A DNA stretch of 64,000 nucleotides from Jejubacter calystegiae (GTDB lineage: Bacteria; Pseudomonadota; Gammaproteobacteria; Enterobacterales; Enterobacteriaceae): NCBI RefSeq assembly GCF_005671395.1, contig NZ_CP040428.1, positions 4,908,185-4,972,184 on the forward strand, read 5' to 3'. Made by a program: the position numbers and the translations under genes. Shown in pieces: positions 1-10,203 of the stretch (positions are counted from its first letter, which is position 1; every line of letters starts with the position of its first letter). Under the pieces are notes generated by a model. The model worked only from the letters and a program-made list of their open reading frames with translations, searched no databases and was not told the origin of the DNA.

Positions 1-1
1 G

Positions 2-1468
2 ATTAAGGCCGATGTGGGGATTAAGAACGGCTGTATTGTCGGCATCGGTAAGTGCGGCAATCCCTCGATCATGGACGGCGTCACGCCAGGCATGGTGGTA
101 GGCGTCGGTACCGATGTGATCGCCGGAGAGCACCTGCTCCTGACCGCGGCAGGCATTGATACGCATATTCACTTTATCTCTCCCCAGCAGGCTGAGCACG
201 CGCTTTCTAACGGCATCACCACCTTTTTTGGCGGCGGCGTGGGCCCAACGGACGGTTCCAACGGCACCACGGTCACCGCCGGCCCCTGGCATATTCACCG
301 GATGCTGCGCGCCTTCGAAAGCCTGCCGGTTAACGTCGGTATTCTGGGTAAGGGGCACGCCTCGCAGGCTGCGCCGCTGGAAGAGCAGATCCTCGCGGGC
401 GCGGTCGGGCTGAAAGTCCACGAGGACTGGGGGGCCACCGGGTCCGCACTACGCCATGCGCTGCGGGTCGCAGACGATATGGATATTCAGGTCGCCGTAC
501 ACACCGACAGCCTGAACGAGGGAGGCTACGTAGAAGATACTATCGACGCCTTTGAAGGGCGCACCGTCCACACCTTCCATACTGAAGGCGCCGGCGGCGG
601 GCACGCGCCCGATATTATTAAGGTGGCGTCGCTCACGAACGTACTGCCCAGTTCCACCAACCCCACCCTGCCGTTTGGTATTAATAGCCAGGCCGAGCTT
701 TTCGATATGATCATGGTCTGCCACAACCTCAATCCTCAGGTTCCCGCCGATGTCGCTTTTTCGGAAAGCCGCGTGCGCCCTGAAACTATCGCCGCGGAAA
801 ACGTGCTGCACGATATGGGGGTACTGTCGATATTCTCCAGTGACTCGCAGGCAATGGGTCGGGTGGGTGAAAACTGGCTGCGGGTCATGCAGACCGCGCA
901 TGCGATGAAGGCGGCCAGAGGCAAGCTACCGGAAGATGCGGAAGGTAACGATAATTTCCGGGTACTGCGCTACATCGCCAAAATCACGATCAATCCTGCC
1001 ATTGCTCAGGGTATCAGCCATGTTCTGGGATCTGTCGAGATCGGTAAAATGGCCGATCTGGTGTTATGGGATCCGCGCTTTTTCGGCGCTAAACCCAAAC
1101 TGGTCATTAAAGGCGGAATGATTAGCTGGGCGGTTATGGGCGACCCCAACGCGTCATTGCCCACACCTCAGCCCACCTTCTATCGCCCCATGTTTGGCCA
1201 TCAGGGCAAGGTTGCCCAGGAAACCTGCGTGACCTTCGTTTCGCGGGCGGCCAGAGAGGCCGGTATTCAGGATAAGCTCGGTCTGGAACGCCGGGTGATG
1301 GTGGTTCACAACTGCCGGGCAATCTCCAAGGGCGATATGGTCCGCAACGCAGAAACGCCGCGCATTGATGTCGATCCCGAAACCTTCGCCGTCCGGGTAA
1401 ACGACGAACACGCCACCGTCAAGCCGGTGAAACACGCGGTGCTTAACCAGAAATACTTCTTCAGCTAA
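2..1468 (+). CDS. ureC: Urease alpha (catalytic) subunit, 5' truncated by window edge
   Basis: Catalytic subunit of cytoplasmic nickel urease, which hydrolyses urea to ammonia and carbamate. The frame is open from base 2 and gives 488 residues of a protein of about 570, so roughly 80 N-terminal residues lie outside the window. Nickel-site motifs are visible: HIHF, the carbamylated lysine in GLKVHEDW, the histidines in VAVHTDS and [10 protein letters not shown], the flap cysteine in MVCHNLN, and the aspartate in SSDSQAMGR. The residue after Cys-His is Asn where Klebsiella has a second His; as I recall the Yersinia protein, it shares this CHNLN form. It heads the visible run ureC-E-F-G-D-urea transporter-nickel transporter, all on the plus strand and tightly spaced. 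ureA and ureB are expected upstream. The identification is secure. Confidence 0.97.
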   Translation: MKADVGIKNGCIVGIGKCGNPSIMDGVTPGMVVGVGTDVIAGEHLLLTAAGIDTHIHFISPQQAEHALSNGITTFFGGGVGPTDGSNGTTVTAGPWHIHRMLRAFESLPVNVGILGKGHASQAAPLEEQILAGAVGLKVHEDWGATGSALRHALRVADDMDIQVAVHTDSLNEGGYVEDTIDAFEGRTVHTFHTEGAGGGHAPDIIKVASLTNVLPSSTNPTLPFGINSQAELFDMIMVCHNLNPQVPADVAFSESRVRPETIAAENVLHDMGVLSIFSSDSQAMGRVGENWLRVMQTAHAMKAARGKLPEDAEGNDNFRVLRYIAKITINPAIAQGISHVLGSVEIGKMADLVLWDPRFFGAKPKLVIKGGMISWAVMGDPNASLPTPQPTFYRPMFGHQGKVAQETCVTFVSRAAREAGIQDKLGLERRVMVVHNCRAISKGDMVRNAETPRIDVDPETFAVRVNDEHATVKPVKHAVLNQKYFFS

Positions 1469-1479
1469 CCGGAGTGCTC

Positions 1480-2040
1480 ATGATCATTGTTGAAACGATT
1501 CTGGGTAACGTAAAGCGTGACCCCCTGTGGCAGCAGCGCCTGGCGCAAATCGATGCCGACGTCCTGGCGCTTTCCCAGTGGGAAGCGCAAAAGAGCCGCT
1601 GTCGCAAACTGACCCGCGACGGAATCGAGCTGGGGATCGCGCTGACGCGCAACCAGCTGCTGAGCGACGGTGATGTACTCCTGTGGGACGAAGCCCGACA
1701 GCTGGCCGTGGTGGTACACATTCAGCTGCGCGACGTTATGGTGATCCAGCTCCAGACGGAACCTGGGTCGGCGCTCAGGATCGCCTTCGAACTGGGGCAC
1801 GCGCTGGGCAACCAGCACTGGAAGGCGGTCATCCGGGATAACCGCATCTTTGTTCCGCTCATCGTGGCCCGCCACGTTATGGAGACAGTGCTGAAAGCTC
1901 ACGACTTTCGCCATATTGCCTGGTCTTTCGTCCCCGGCGAAACGGTGCTACCGGCGCTTACGCCATCAGAAGCGCGCCTGTTGTTTGGCGGTGCGGAGGA
2001 TGCCAGCACCCACGTTCACGTGGACACCCTGCGCTCATGA
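1480..2040 (+). CDS. ureE: Urease accessory protein UreE (nickel metallochaperone)
   Basis: Nickel-binding chaperone that delivers Ni2+ to the urease activation complex. The protein has 186 residues. I chose the ATG at 1480 because GGAG lies at 1471-1474; an upstream in-frame GTG at 1474 overlaps that site. The conserved metal-binding histidine is in the LGNQHWKAVI stretch. The C-terminus has only scattered histidines (THVHVD) and no long His-rich tail, so Ni storage through a tail is not expected. The last codons overlap ureF by ATGA, which suggests translational coupling. Confidence 0.95.
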   Translation: MIIVETILGNVKRDPLWQQRLAQIDADVLALSQWEAQKSRCRKLTRDGIELGIALTRNQLLSDGDVLLWDEARQLAVVVHIQLRDVMVIQLQTEPGSALRIAFELGHALGNQHWKAVIRDNRIFVPLIVARHVMETVLKAHDFRHIAWSFVPGETVLPALTPSEARLLFGGAEDASTHVHVDTLRS

Positions 2041-2723
2041 ACGCGTTACGTCTGATACGCATCCTTCAGTTTGGGGATTCAGTACTGCCGGTTGGCGCCT
2101 TCGCTTTTTCCAGCGGCGTTGAATCTGCCATCCAGCACGGCGTGATACGCGATGTCACCACTCTGGCCGACTTTACCCGCGACGCTCTGCGCCAGGCGGC
2201 GACCGGGGATGCCCGGGCCGTCGCCTCCTGCTGTCGCGCCCTGACGCAGGACGATCGCCCACGGGTGCTGGCCCACGATCGGATGCTGGTTAACCGCAGA
2301 CTCAACGAAGAGGGCCGGGTGATGCTAACGCGCATGGGTAAGAAAATGGCGGAGATGGCCGCAGAAATTACCGGCGATGAACGCACCCTGTGGTGGCTGG
2401 CGCAAATCAGGAAAGGCGCAACTCCAGGAAGCTGGCCCATCACTCAGGCTCTGGTGATGAGTTCGTTGAATACGCGGCCGCGCGAAGTGGTCGCCACCCA
2501 TCTGTACGGTGTGGCAATGGCCCAGCTCAGCGCGGCGCTAAGGCTGATGCGCATTACCCATATCGAAATACAGAAAATCCTGTTTGAACTGAACCTGGAC
2601 ATTGAAGCGTTGTGCGATCTGGCGGAACAGGAAGACGTACATCAGATGGCCAGCTACGCGCCAGTCGCCGAAATTCTGGCGGCGCTGCACGTAAAAGCCT
2701 TTACCCGTCTGTTTAGTAACTAA
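2037..2723 (+). CDS. ureF: Urease accessory protein UreF
   Basis: Helical accessory protein of 228 residues. In the family it binds UreD on apo-urease and gates GTP hydrolysis by UreG during metallocentre assembly. The N-terminal LQFGDSVLPVGAFAFSSG stretch is the family signature. The start overlaps the ureE stop (ATGA). It acts in the cytoplasm as part of the UreD-UreF-UreG complex. Confidence 0.95.
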   Translation: MNALRLIRILQFGDSVLPVGAFAFSSGVESAIQHGVIRDVTTLADFTRDALRQAATGDARAVASCCRALTQDDRPRVLAHDRMLVNRRLNEEGRVMLTRMGKKMAEMAAEITGDERTLWWLAQIRKGATPGSWPITQALVMSSLNTRPREVVATHLYGVAMAQLSAALRLMRITHIEIQKILFELNLDIEALCDLAEQEDVHQMASYAPVAEILAALHVKAFTRLFSN

Positions 2724-2732
2724 GGAAAAAGA

Positions 2733-3368
2733 GTGAAAAAGATTACCCGCATCGGCGTGGGGGGACCCGTCGGATCCGGCAAAACCGCCATTATTGAAGT
2801 GATTACTCCGCAACTGATTCAGCGCGGCATCAGCCCGCTGATTATCACCAACGATATCGTCACAACCGAGGACGCAAAGCAGGTTAAACGCACCCTGAAG
2901 GGTATCCTGGACGAAGAAAAGATTCTCGGCGTAGAAACCGGCGCCTGTCCTCATACCGCAGTCAGGGAAGATCCCAGCATGAATATTGCTGCGGTCGAAG
3001 AGATGGAAGCCCGCTTTCCCGACAGCGATCTGGTACTGATTGAAAGCGGCGGTGACAACCTGACCCTGACCTTTAGCCCGGCGCTGGCCGACTTTTATCT
3101 CTACGTCATTGATGTGGCGGAAGGCGAAAAGATCCCGCGCAAGAATGGTCCGGGCCTGGTACAGGCCGACATTCTGGTTATTAACAAAACGGATCTGGCG
3201 CCTTATGTCGGCGCCAGCCTGGCGGTGATGGAGCATGATACCCGCCAGGTTCGCGGCAATCGCCCCTACATTCTGACCAACTGCAAAACCGGTGAAGGCG
3301 TGACAGAACTGGTCGATATGATTATGCGCGACCTTTTGTTCATTCATCCTCAGAAGGGGGCGCAATGA
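2733..3368 (+). CDS. ureG: Urease accessory GTPase UreG
   Basis: SIMIBI-class GTPase of 211 residues that powers nickel insertion into urease. Visible motifs are the P-loop GPVGSGKT (about residues 11-18), the nickel-binding CPH at Cys72-Pro73-His74, the ESGGDNL switch region and the guanine-specificity motif NKTD. Translation starts at a GTG at 2733, preceded by AAGGAAA at 2722-2728. It overlaps ureD by ATGA. It lacks the N-terminal His-rich extension found in some orthologues. Confidence 0.96.
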   Translation: MKKITRIGVGGPVGSGKTAIIEVITPQLIQRGISPLIITNDIVTTEDAKQVKRTLKGILDEEKILGVETGACPHTAVREDPSMNIAAVEEMEARFPDSDLVLIESGGDNLTLTFSPALADFYLYVIDVAEGEKIPRKNGPGLVQADILVINKTDLAPYVGASLAVMEHDTRQVRGNRPYILTNCKTGEGVTELVDMIMRDLLFIHPQKGAQ

Positions 3369-4309
3369 CTATCGCTCAGGCGTTTGACGCAATAGCACAG
3401 CTCGGGCAACGCGCGCCTGAGCTTGCCATGTACCAGGACGAGCCGCCACAAATGGCCAGCGGCAGCGCAGGAAAAAACGGCTATCTGCATCTGTCTTTTG
3501 CCCAACGAGGCGAACGCAGCGTGCTGGCGGATATGGATCGGCGGGCGCCCAGCCTGGTACAGCGAGCGCTCTACTGGGACGAGTCCATGCCGCAGATGCC
3601 CTGCGTCTTTATGATCTCCACCTCTGGCTGCGTGTTACAAGGCGACAGGCTGATGCTGGACATCCATATGGCCCCTGGCGCCTGCGCCCATGTCACGACG
3701 CAGTCGGCAACCAAAATCCACGCGATGACGCACAACTACGCCATCCAGCGTCAGCAGATCGTACTGCAAGAAGAGAGCTATCTGGAACTGATGCCGGATC
3801 CAACGATCCCCCACAGCGGTTCCCGTTTTCTGTCGGACACCCATATCACTCAGCATCCGACGGCCACGCTTCTCTATAGCGAGATACTCGCATCAGGCCG
3901 CAAGCACCATCCGGCCGATCGCGGGTTCCGTTTCACTCTCTGGTCGTCGCATATCTGCGCCAGCCGCCCCAGCGGCGAAGAGATCTTTAGCGAACGCTAC
4001 GTGCTGCGCCCCGACAGCCAGCCGCTAAACGGCTGTGGCGTAATGGGGCCTTTCAACGTATTCGGTAACGTCATTCTGCTTACGCCGGTACGCTACCACG
4101 CCTGTATCCTGGCGCGAACCCGGCCCAGGTATCATCCCGACGCGGGCATAGCCTGCGGCGCCAGCCTGCTGCCAAATGAGGGCGGGCTGATATTCAAAGT
4201 ACTGGGAATGGAACCGCGCCATGTGAAATCGGCGATCCGGGAGTTCTGGCAGATTGTCCGTGAAGAGATCATCGGCGTCGGCCTGAGTGCTCCCTTTCTC
4301 TGGCGCTAA
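3365..4309 (+). CDS. ureD: Urease accessory protein UreD
   Basis: Scaffold protein of 314 residues that binds apo-urease and recruits UreF and UreG. Family signatures include the stretch around FMISTSGCVLQGDRL and the THNYAIQRQQ region. Its position after ureG, not before ureA, is the Yersinia-type order and differs from Klebsiella. The ATG overlaps the ureG stop codon. Confidence 0.94.
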   Translation: MTIAQAFDAIAQLGQRAPELAMYQDEPPQMASGSAGKNGYLHLSFAQRGERSVLADMDRRAPSLVQRALYWDESMPQMPCVFMISTSGCVLQGDRLMLDIHMAPGACAHVTTQSATKIHAMTHNYAIQRQQIVLQEESYLELMPDPTIPHSGSRFLSDTHITQHPTATLLYSEILASGRKHHPADRGFRFTLWSSHICASRPSGEEIFSERYVLRPDSQPLNGCGVMGPFNVFGNVILLTPVRYHACILARTRPRYHPDAGIACGASLLPNEGGLIFKVLGMEPRHVKSAIREFWQIVREEIIGVGLSAPFLWR

Positions 4310-4318
4310 GGGGGAAAT

Positions 4319-5296
4319 ATGCAGTTACTTTTATCATGGCGCCGCAATCCGCCGGGCCAAATCCTGAGCTGGACGCTGCGCGGCTGTTCACAGGTCATGT
4401 TCCAGAATAACCCAACCTGCGGCCTGCTATTTTTTATCGCCATCTTTCTTGCCGCTTTCCAGGCCGGTATGCCGCAGATTGCCTGGGGCTGCCTGCTGGC
4501 CACCGTTATCGCGACTATCACCGCCGCGCTGCAAGCAACCGATCGCGCCGGGCTGGCTCAGGGGCTGTATGGCTATAACGCCTGTCTGCTCGGCGTTGCG
4601 CTGCCAACATTTCTGGCTCCAGGCCCCCTGATGTGGTGCTCTATTGTTTTCTGGAGCCTGCTATCGCCCGGAATCACCGTGGCTCTGAATCGCTGGCTGG
4701 CGCCCGGACCTCTGCCAGCACTGACCGCGCCTTTTGTACTGGCAAGCTGGGTAACGCTGCTGGGCAGCTATCATTTTAATGCTCTCCCACCGGCGCATCT
4801 GCCACCGCCGGAGCTTCCGTTGGCACGCGTCTTTACGGACATTCCATCACTCCCCGGCGATCTGCTCAGGGAATTCCTGTCTGGCGTATCTCAGGTCTTC
4901 CTGGCCGATAACGCCCTGTCCGGCACCCTAATCCTGCTGGGATTGGCGATATCTTCCCCGCGGGCGATGGGCTATGCCCTGCTGGGGGCCGCGCTGGCGC
5001 TAAGCATCGCCTGGGGGCTGCAGGCAGAACCCGCATCATTGAGAGAGGGGCTATACGCCTTCAGCGCCGTACTCACGGCTGTCGCGCTGGGCAGCGCCTT
5101 TCCTGTTCCGGGGAAGTCAGCACTCCCCCGCTGCCTGGCTGGAATTCTGTCCACGGTACTGGTTCAGGGCGCCTTTAATACGCTACTGGCACCGTTCGGC
5201 ATCCCTTCATTAACCATGCCTTTCGTCTCGGTAACCTGGTGTTATCTGCTGTCCGCGCCTGGCTCCGAACCGACTAAGGAGAGGGACTGTGTTTAA
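4319..5296 (+). CDS. yut: Urea transporter (UT/Yut family)
   Basis: Integral membrane urea channel of 325 residues, expected in the inner membrane to feed urea to the cytoplasmic urease. It has repeated hydrophobic segments and the family pattern of two similar halves: NACLLGVALP in the first and LYAFSAVLTAVALGSAF in the second. The start is 9 bases after the ureD stop, with GGGGGAAAT in front. The 3' end overlaps the GTG of the nickel transporter by 8 bases, so the two genes are probably co-translated. Confidence 0.92.
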   Translation: MQLLLSWRRNPPGQILSWTLRGCSQVMFQNNPTCGLLFFIAIFLAAFQAGMPQIAWGCLLATVIATITAALQATDRAGLAQGLYGYNACLLGVALPTFLAPGPLMWCSIVFWSLLSPGITVALNRWLAPGPLPALTAPFVLASWVTLLGSYHFNALPPAHLPPPELPLARVFTDIPSLPGDLLREFLSGVSQVFLADNALSGTLILLGLAISSPRAMGYALLGAALALSIAWGLQAEPASLREGLYAFSAVLTAVALGSAFPVPGKSALPRCLAGILSTVLVQGAFNTLLAPFGIPSLTMPFVSVTWCYLLSAPGSEPTKERDCV

Positions 5297-6326
5297 AATC
5301 TCAGAGGAAAAAACCCGCCAGCGCGCCGTCCTGCTGCTGCTACTGCTGCTGCTGATAAATATCGGCGTCTGGCTGTTAACCTTCGCAACCTTTGGCCACA
5401 GTAGCGCCCTGATGGGCACAGCGCTACTCGCCTACAGCTTCGGGCTACGGCACGCAGTAGACGCCGATCATATCGCCGCTATCGACGGCGTGACCCGCAA
5501 ACTGATGCAGCAGGGGCAAACCCCCACAACCGTGGGAGCTTTTTTCTCGCTCGGTCATTCGACCATCGTGATCCTGGCTTCGCTGGCCATCGCCTTCACG
5601 ACGCTGCATTTTCGCAACCGGCTGGAGGGAATACACGCCATTGGCGGCACCTTCGGTACGATAATATCGGCCCTGTTCCTGATGGCCGTAGCGCTGATTA
5701 ACCTCAGCATTCTGCTGACCATCTGGAAAAAATTCCGCATGATCAAACGGGGAAAGGCTCCGCCGACTGAAGCGCCCGACGCGCTGCAAACCGGCGGCTG
5801 GCTGAGCCGTCTGTGCCAGCCGCTATTTCGTCTGGTCAACCACAGCTGGCATATGTACCTGGTCGGTTTTCTTTTCGGTCTGGGCTTCGATACCGCCACC
5901 GAAATTGGCCTGCTGGGGCTTTCCGCCGCCGGAGCAGAGCAAGGCATGAGCGCGGCTTCGCTCATGCTATTCCCTGCCCTGTTTACCGTAGGGATGATAT
6001 TTATCGATACGCTCGACAATATGGTGATGATCGGTGCCTACGGCTGGGCTTTCTCACACCCGCTACGCAAGATGTACTATAACATGACGATCACCGGCGC
6101 TTCCGTAGTGGTCGCGCTGTTTATCGGCGGCATTGAGGCATTAGGGCTACTGGTCGATAAACTGGGGCTGCACGGCATATGGTGGGAAAAAATCGCGGCG
6201 CTGAACGATAACCTGGGCAATATGGGGTTCTGGGTACTCGGGCTGTTCGTTCTGTTCTGGCTGGTCTCGCTGGTGAATTACCGGCTATGCGGCTACGACA
6301 GGCTACAGGCAGAAGGTCAGAAGTAG
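5289..6326 (+). CDS. High-affinity nickel permease, NixA/HoxN (NiCoT) family
   Basis: Inner-membrane Ni2+ permease of 345 residues that supplies the urease cofactor. The diagnostic NiCoT signature HX4DH is present in helix II as HAVDADH (His54 to His60). Further family motifs are FSLGHSTIV and LGFDTATEIG. The predicted start is a GTG overlapping the end of the urea transporter. It is the last gene of the urease cluster and is followed by a strong terminator at 6332-6360. Yersinia uses ureH or nixA names for similar genes; I leave the symbol blank. Confidence 0.93.
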   Translation: MFKISEEKTRQRAVLLLLLLLLINIGVWLLTFATFGHSSALMGTALLAYSFGLRHAVDADHIAAIDGVTRKLMQQGQTPTTVGAFFSLGHSTIVILASLAIAFTTLHFRNRLEGIHAIGGTFGTIISALFLMAVALINLSILLTIWKKFRMIKRGKAPPTEAPDALQTGGWLSRLCQPLFRLVNHSWHMYLVGFLFGLGFDTATEIGLLGLSAAGAEQGMSAASLMLFPALFTVGMIFIDTLDNMVMIGAYGWAFSHPLRKMYYNMTITGASVVVALFIGGIEALGLLVDKLGLHGIWWEKIAALNDNLGNMGFWVLGLFVLFWLVSLVNYRLCGYDRLQAEGQK

Positions 6327-6331
6327 CAAGG

Positions 6332-6360
6332 AAAACCGATCGCCTGGGCGATCGGTTTTT
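6332..6360. terminator. Bidirectional terminator between urease cluster and maeB
   Basis: Near-perfect hairpin with stem AACCGATCGCC and its complement around a 2-base loop. It is flanked by A-run and T-run on opposite sides, so it can serve both the nickel permease gene (plus) and maeB (minus). Confidence 0.9.
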
Positions 6361-6369
6361 CCGGCGGGC

Positions 6370-8649
6370 TTACAGCGGGTTGGTCTGGGCTTCAACCACC
6401 GCCAGCGCTACCATATTCACGATACGACGTACCGAAGCGATAGAGGTCAGCACGTGAACCGGTTTGGCGACGCCCATCAGCACCGGTCCTACCGTCACCC
6501 CTTCCGAACTGGAAACGCGCAGCAGGTTGTAGCTGATACGCGCCGCTTCCATATTCGGCATAATCAGGATGTTAGCCGAGCCTTTCAGCGGGCTGTCCGG
6601 CATACGATCGTTACGGATGTTCTCCATCAGCGCCGCATCACCGTGCATTTCACCGTCGATCATCAGATCCGGCGCTCGCTCGCGCACCAGCTCCAGGGTC
6701 TGGCGCATCTTACGAGCCGCCGGAGCATCCGAAGAGCCGTAGTTGGAGTGCGACAGCAGCGCCACTTTAGGTTCAATCCCGAAGCGACGCACGGTTTCCG
6801 CCGCCATCAGGGTGATTTCCGACAGCTGTTCCGGCGTCGGATCGTCGTTCACGTAGGTATCGGCAATAAAGGTGTTGCCGCTCGGCAGCATCAGCGCGTT
6901 CATCGCCCCGGCCGCACTTACCCCTTCGCGATAGCCAAACAGTTTCTCCACCACCGAGAAGTGCTCGTGATATTCGCCAATCGTACCGCAGATCAGCGCG
7001 TCGGCCTCGCCACGGTGCACCATGATGGCGCCGATGGCGGTAGTGTTGCTCAGGATCGCCCGCTGGGCCTGCTCCTGAGTCACGCCGCGGCGCTTCATGA
7101 TCTCGTAATACTCACTCCAGTACGATTTGTAGCGCGGATCGGATTCGTTGTTCACGATCTCGAAATCACGACCCGGCTCGATCTGCAGACCCAGTTTCTT
7201 GATGCGCATTTCGATCACGCTCGGACGACCGATCAGGATAGGCTTCGCCAGCCCCAGCGAGATTAGCTCCTGGGTGGCGTGCAGCACGCGGTTGTCTTCG
7301 CCTTCCGCCAGTACCACTCGCTTGGGATCCTTACGCGCCTGGGAGAAGATCGGCTTCATAAACAGGTTGGTCTTATAAACAAACTCGGTCAGCTTATCCT
7401 TATAGGCTTCGAAGTCGCTGATGGGCCGCGTCGCCACGCCGGAATCCATCGCCGCTTTCGCGACGGCCGGCGCGATCTTAACGATCAGGCGCGGGTCGAA
7501 CGGTTTGGGGATCAGATATTCCGGCCCGAAGGAAAGCTCCTGATCGTCATAGGCGGAAGCGACTACTTCGCTCTGTTCGGCGTGGGCCAGTTCGGCAATG
7601 GCGTGTACCGCCGCCAGCTTCATCTCTTCGTTAATGGCGGTGGCGCCCACGTCCAGCGCGCCACGGAAGATAAACGGGAAGCAGAGAACGTTGTTAACCT
7701 GGTTGGGGAAGTCGGAACGGCCAGTGCAGATAATGGCGTCCGGGCGCACCTCTTTCGCCAGCGGCGGCATGATTTCCGGCTCCGGGTTAGCCAGCGCCAG
7801 AATCAGCGGCGAGTCGGCCATCTTCTTGACCATCTCCTGAGTCAGCACTTTCGGGCCGGAGCAGCCCAGGAAGATATCGGCGCCTTCAATCGCCTCACCC
7901 AGGGTACGCTGGCCGTTGTCATCGACGGCGTAGGCAGCCTTGGTTTCAGCCATGTTCTCTTCACGGCCCTTATAGATAACACCTTTGGAGTCGCACACCA
8001 CGATATTGTGCTTCTGCATACCCAGCGCCACCAGCAGGTTCATACAGGCAATAGCTGACGCGCCCGCGCCAGAAACCACCAGCCGCACATCGGAAATGTT
8101 CTTCTTCACCACCCGCAGGCCGTTCAGCACCGCGGCAGTACAGATGATGGCGGTACCGTGCTGGTCGTCGTGGAAGACCGGAATATTCATGCGCTCGCGC
8201 AGCTTCTTCTCAATGTAGAAGCACTCGGGTGCCTTAATGTCTTCCAGGTTGATCCCGCCGAAGGTCGGCTCCAGCGCCGCCACCACGTCGATAAGCTTAT
8301 CGGAATCCGTTTCGTCAACTTCGATGTCGAACACATCGATGCCGGCAAACTTCTTGAACAGCACGCCCTTCCCTTCCATAACGGGTTTACCAGCCAGTGC
8401 GCCGATATTTCCCAGCCCCAGCACCGCAGTACCGTTAGAGACCACGGCCACCAGGTTACCGCGCGCCGTGTATCTGTGGGCCGCGAGGGGATCGGCGGCA
8501 ATCTCAAGGCAAGGTACCGCCACGCCCGGGGAGTAGGCCAGCGCCAGGTCGCGCTGGGTTGCCAGCGGCTTGGTCGGCGAAACCTGAATTTTGCCCGGCA
8601 CGGGGAACTCGTGGAAATCGAGGGCACTTTGCTTTAACTGTTCGTCCAT
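6370..8649 (-). CDS. maeB: NADP-dependent malic enzyme with C-terminal phosphotransacetylase-like domain
   Basis: Oxidative decarboxylation of malate to pyruvate with NADPH formation. The protein has 759 residues, the usual size for the large hybrid malic enzymes. The N-terminal half holds the malic enzyme and NAD-binding domains ([28 protein letters not shown]). The C-terminal part from about residue 430 is PTA-like and in the family senses acetyl-CoA without catalysing transacetylation. In E. coli maeB adjoins the eut operon; here the urease genes occupy that side. It ends at the shared terminator at 6332-6360. Confidence 0.97.
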   Translation of the reverse strand: MDEQLKQSALDFHEFPVPGKIQVSPTKPLATQRDLALAYSPGVAVPCLEIAADPLAAHRYTARGNLVAVVSNGTAVLGLGNIGALAGKPVMEGKGVLFKKFAGIDVFDIEVDETDSDKLIDVVAALEPTFGGINLEDIKAPECFYIEKKLRERMNIPVFHDDQHGTAIICTAAVLNGLRVVKKNISDVRLVVSGAGASAIACMNLLVALGMQKHNIVVCDSKGVIYKGREENMAETKAAYAVDDNGQRTLGEAIEGADIFLGCSGPKVLTQEMVKKMADSPLILALANPEPEIMPPLAKEVRPDAIICTGRSDFPNQVNNVLCFPFIFRGALDVGATAINEEMKLAAVHAIAELAHAEQSEVVASAYDDQELSFGPEYLIPKPFDPRLIVKIAPAVAKAAMDSGVATRPISDFEAYKDKLTEFVYKTNLFMKPIFSQARKDPKRVVLAEGEDNRVLHATQELISLGLAKPILIGRPSVIEMRIKKLGLQIEPGRDFEIVNNESDPRYKSYWSEYYEIMKRRGVTQEQAQRAILSNTTAIGAIMVHRGEADALICGTIGEYHEHFSVVEKLFGYREGVSAAGAMNALMLPSGNTFIADTYVNDDPTPEQLSEITLMAAETVRRFGIEPKVALLSHSNYGSSDAPAARKMRQTLELVRERAPDLMIDGEMHGDAALMENIRNDRMPDSPLKGSANILIMPNMEAARISYNLLRVSSSEGVTVGPVLMGVAKPVHVLTSIASVRRIVNMVALAVVEAQTNPL

Positions 8650-8873
8650 TTTTTGTTCCTATCTTTTTCGCTAAGGAAGATGTCAGGGATATGGCGCCAT
8701 CTGGCACCGGTAGAGTATCGCGCCGAGCCGCCACGCAAACTTTGAACAGAGCCAAAGTATCAGCATCACGGGTCTCGAAATGTTATTTAGTTTTAACCGT
8801 TATGTTACATATCCTGCAAAGCATTACCACACCTCTCTGCTATCCTTTTTCTGTTATGCCACAAGGTATTTTC
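8650..8873. other. maeB upstream region
   Basis: Intergenic DNA between maeB and the ERIC element, without a supportable gene. It must hold the maeB promoter on the minus strand, but I could not assign one convincingly. Confidence 0.5.
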
Positions 8874-9214
8874 TATACCCTAAATAATTCGAGTTGCAGG
8901 ACATGGCTGCCGCAGGCAGATATGAACGTGCTTCAGCACGGCCCCGAAGGGGCGAGGCCCACCAGAGCCTCGTCACGCGGCAAGGGAGTGACAAACCGGT
9001 TTACCGGTTTGAACAGCGCTTGCGGCTTACCCTCCAGGTGAGCCAAAGGCTCATCATCCCCAAGAGCATAGAAAACTATGTGACTGGGGTGACAAATCTG
9101 TCAGGAACAGATTTGAACGCACGATAAGTGCGGCCCTGGAAGGGTGAGGCCCATGGATGGGCCGAATAGCTGAGCGTAGCCAACGCACCTGCAGCTTGAA
9201 GTATGACGGGTATA
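8874..9214. repeat. Enlarged ERIC (IRU) element upstream of talA
   Basis: The ends match the ERIC consensus as I know it: TATACCC...GAGTTGCAGG at the left and CTGCAGCTTGAAGTATGACGGGTATA-type sequence at the right, forming imperfect inverted repeats of about 27 bases. The central ERIC core is recognisable as CATCCCCAAGAGC and GTGACTGGGGTGA. Standard ERIC is about 127 bp; this copy is about 341 bp because of insertions that carry further palindromes, for example at 8994-9013 (AAACCGGTTTACCGGTTT) and 9093-9113 (AAATCTGT...ACAGATTT). It ends 17 bases before the talA ATG and would be in the talA leader if transcription starts upstream. Confidence 0.85.
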
Positions 9215-9231
9215 TAACCAGGGAGTTTAAA

Positions 9232-10182
9232 ATGAACCAACTAGACGCCGTCAAACAGTTCACCACCGTGGTTGCCGACAGCGGCGATATTGAATCCATT
9301 CGCCACTATCAACCCCAGGATGCCACGACCAACCCATCCCTGCTGCTTAAGGCCGCGGCGCTGGAGCAGTACCAGCATCTGATTAACGATGCCATTGAAT
9401 GGGGCAAAAAGCAGGGGGACACCCATGAAGAGCAGGTCATGAATGCCTGCGACAAGCTGGCGGTTAACTTTGGCGTAGAAATTCTTAAAAGCGTTCCTGG
9501 CCGGGTTTCTACCGAAGTGGACGCCCGCCTCTCCTTCAACCAGGAGAAAAGCATTGCCAAAGCCCGCCGCCTGGTGGAGCTGTATCAGCAACAGGGGATC
9601 GATAAATCACGCATCCTGATCAAACTCGCCTCCACCTGGGAGGGTATTCGCGCCGCAGAGCTGCTGGAACAAGAGGGTATCAACTGTAACCTCACCCTGC
9701 TGTTCTCTTTCGCTCAGGCCAGAGCCTGCGCCGAAGCGGGCGTCTTTTTGATCTCGCCGTTCGTGGGCCGTATTTACGACTGGTACCAGGCGCGTCAGCC
9801 CCTGAATCCTTACGTGGTGGATGAGGACCCCGGCGTGAAGTCGGTGCGCAATATCTACGCCTGGTATAAGCAACACAACTTCGGAACCATCGTGATGGGC
9901 GCCAGCTTCCGCCGAACCGAACAGATTCTGGCGCTGGTGGGCTGCGACCGCCTGACCATCTCTCCGTCCCTGCTCCAGCAGTTACAGGAAAGCGAAGAAC
10001 CGGCGCCCCGCAAGCTGGTCCCCAATTCACAGGGCTTTAAACGCCCGGCCCCGCTTAACGAGGCGGAATTCCGCTGGGAACACAATGAAGACCCCATGGC
10101 GGTGGACAAACTGGCCGAAGGCATTCGGCTGTTCGCCATCGATCAACGCAAGCTGGAGGATCTCCTCTCCTCCAGATTCTAA
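9232..10182 (+). CDS. talA: Transaldolase A
   Basis: Pentose phosphate pathway transaldolase, transferring a dihydroxyacetone unit between sugar phosphates in the cytoplasm. The protein is 316 residues, the same as E. coli TalA. The Schiff-base lysine is in [12 protein letters not shown] (about Lys131). I chose the ATG at 9232, behind GGGAG at 9221-9225; an upstream in-frame ATG at 9157 lies inside the ERIC element. tktB follows after 21 bases, as in E. coli, giving a non-oxidative pentose phosphate operon. Confidence 0.97.
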   Translation: MNQLDAVKQFTTVVADSGDIESIRHYQPQDATTNPSLLLKAAALEQYQHLINDAIEWGKKQGDTHEEQVMNACDKLAVNFGVEILKSVPGRVSTEVDARLSFNQEKSIAKARRLVELYQQQGIDKSRILIKLASTWEGIRAAELLEQEGINCNLTLLFSFAQARACAEAGVFLISPFVGRIYDWYQARQPLNPYVVDEDPGVKSVRNIYAWYKQHNFGTIVMGASFRRTEQILALVGCDRLTISPSLLQQLQESEEPAPRKLVPNSQGFKRPAPLNEAEFRWEHNEDPMAVDKLAEGIRLFAIDQRKLEDLLSSRF

Positions 10183-10203
10183 CTGCCTTCCCTGGAGTGA
10201 ATA

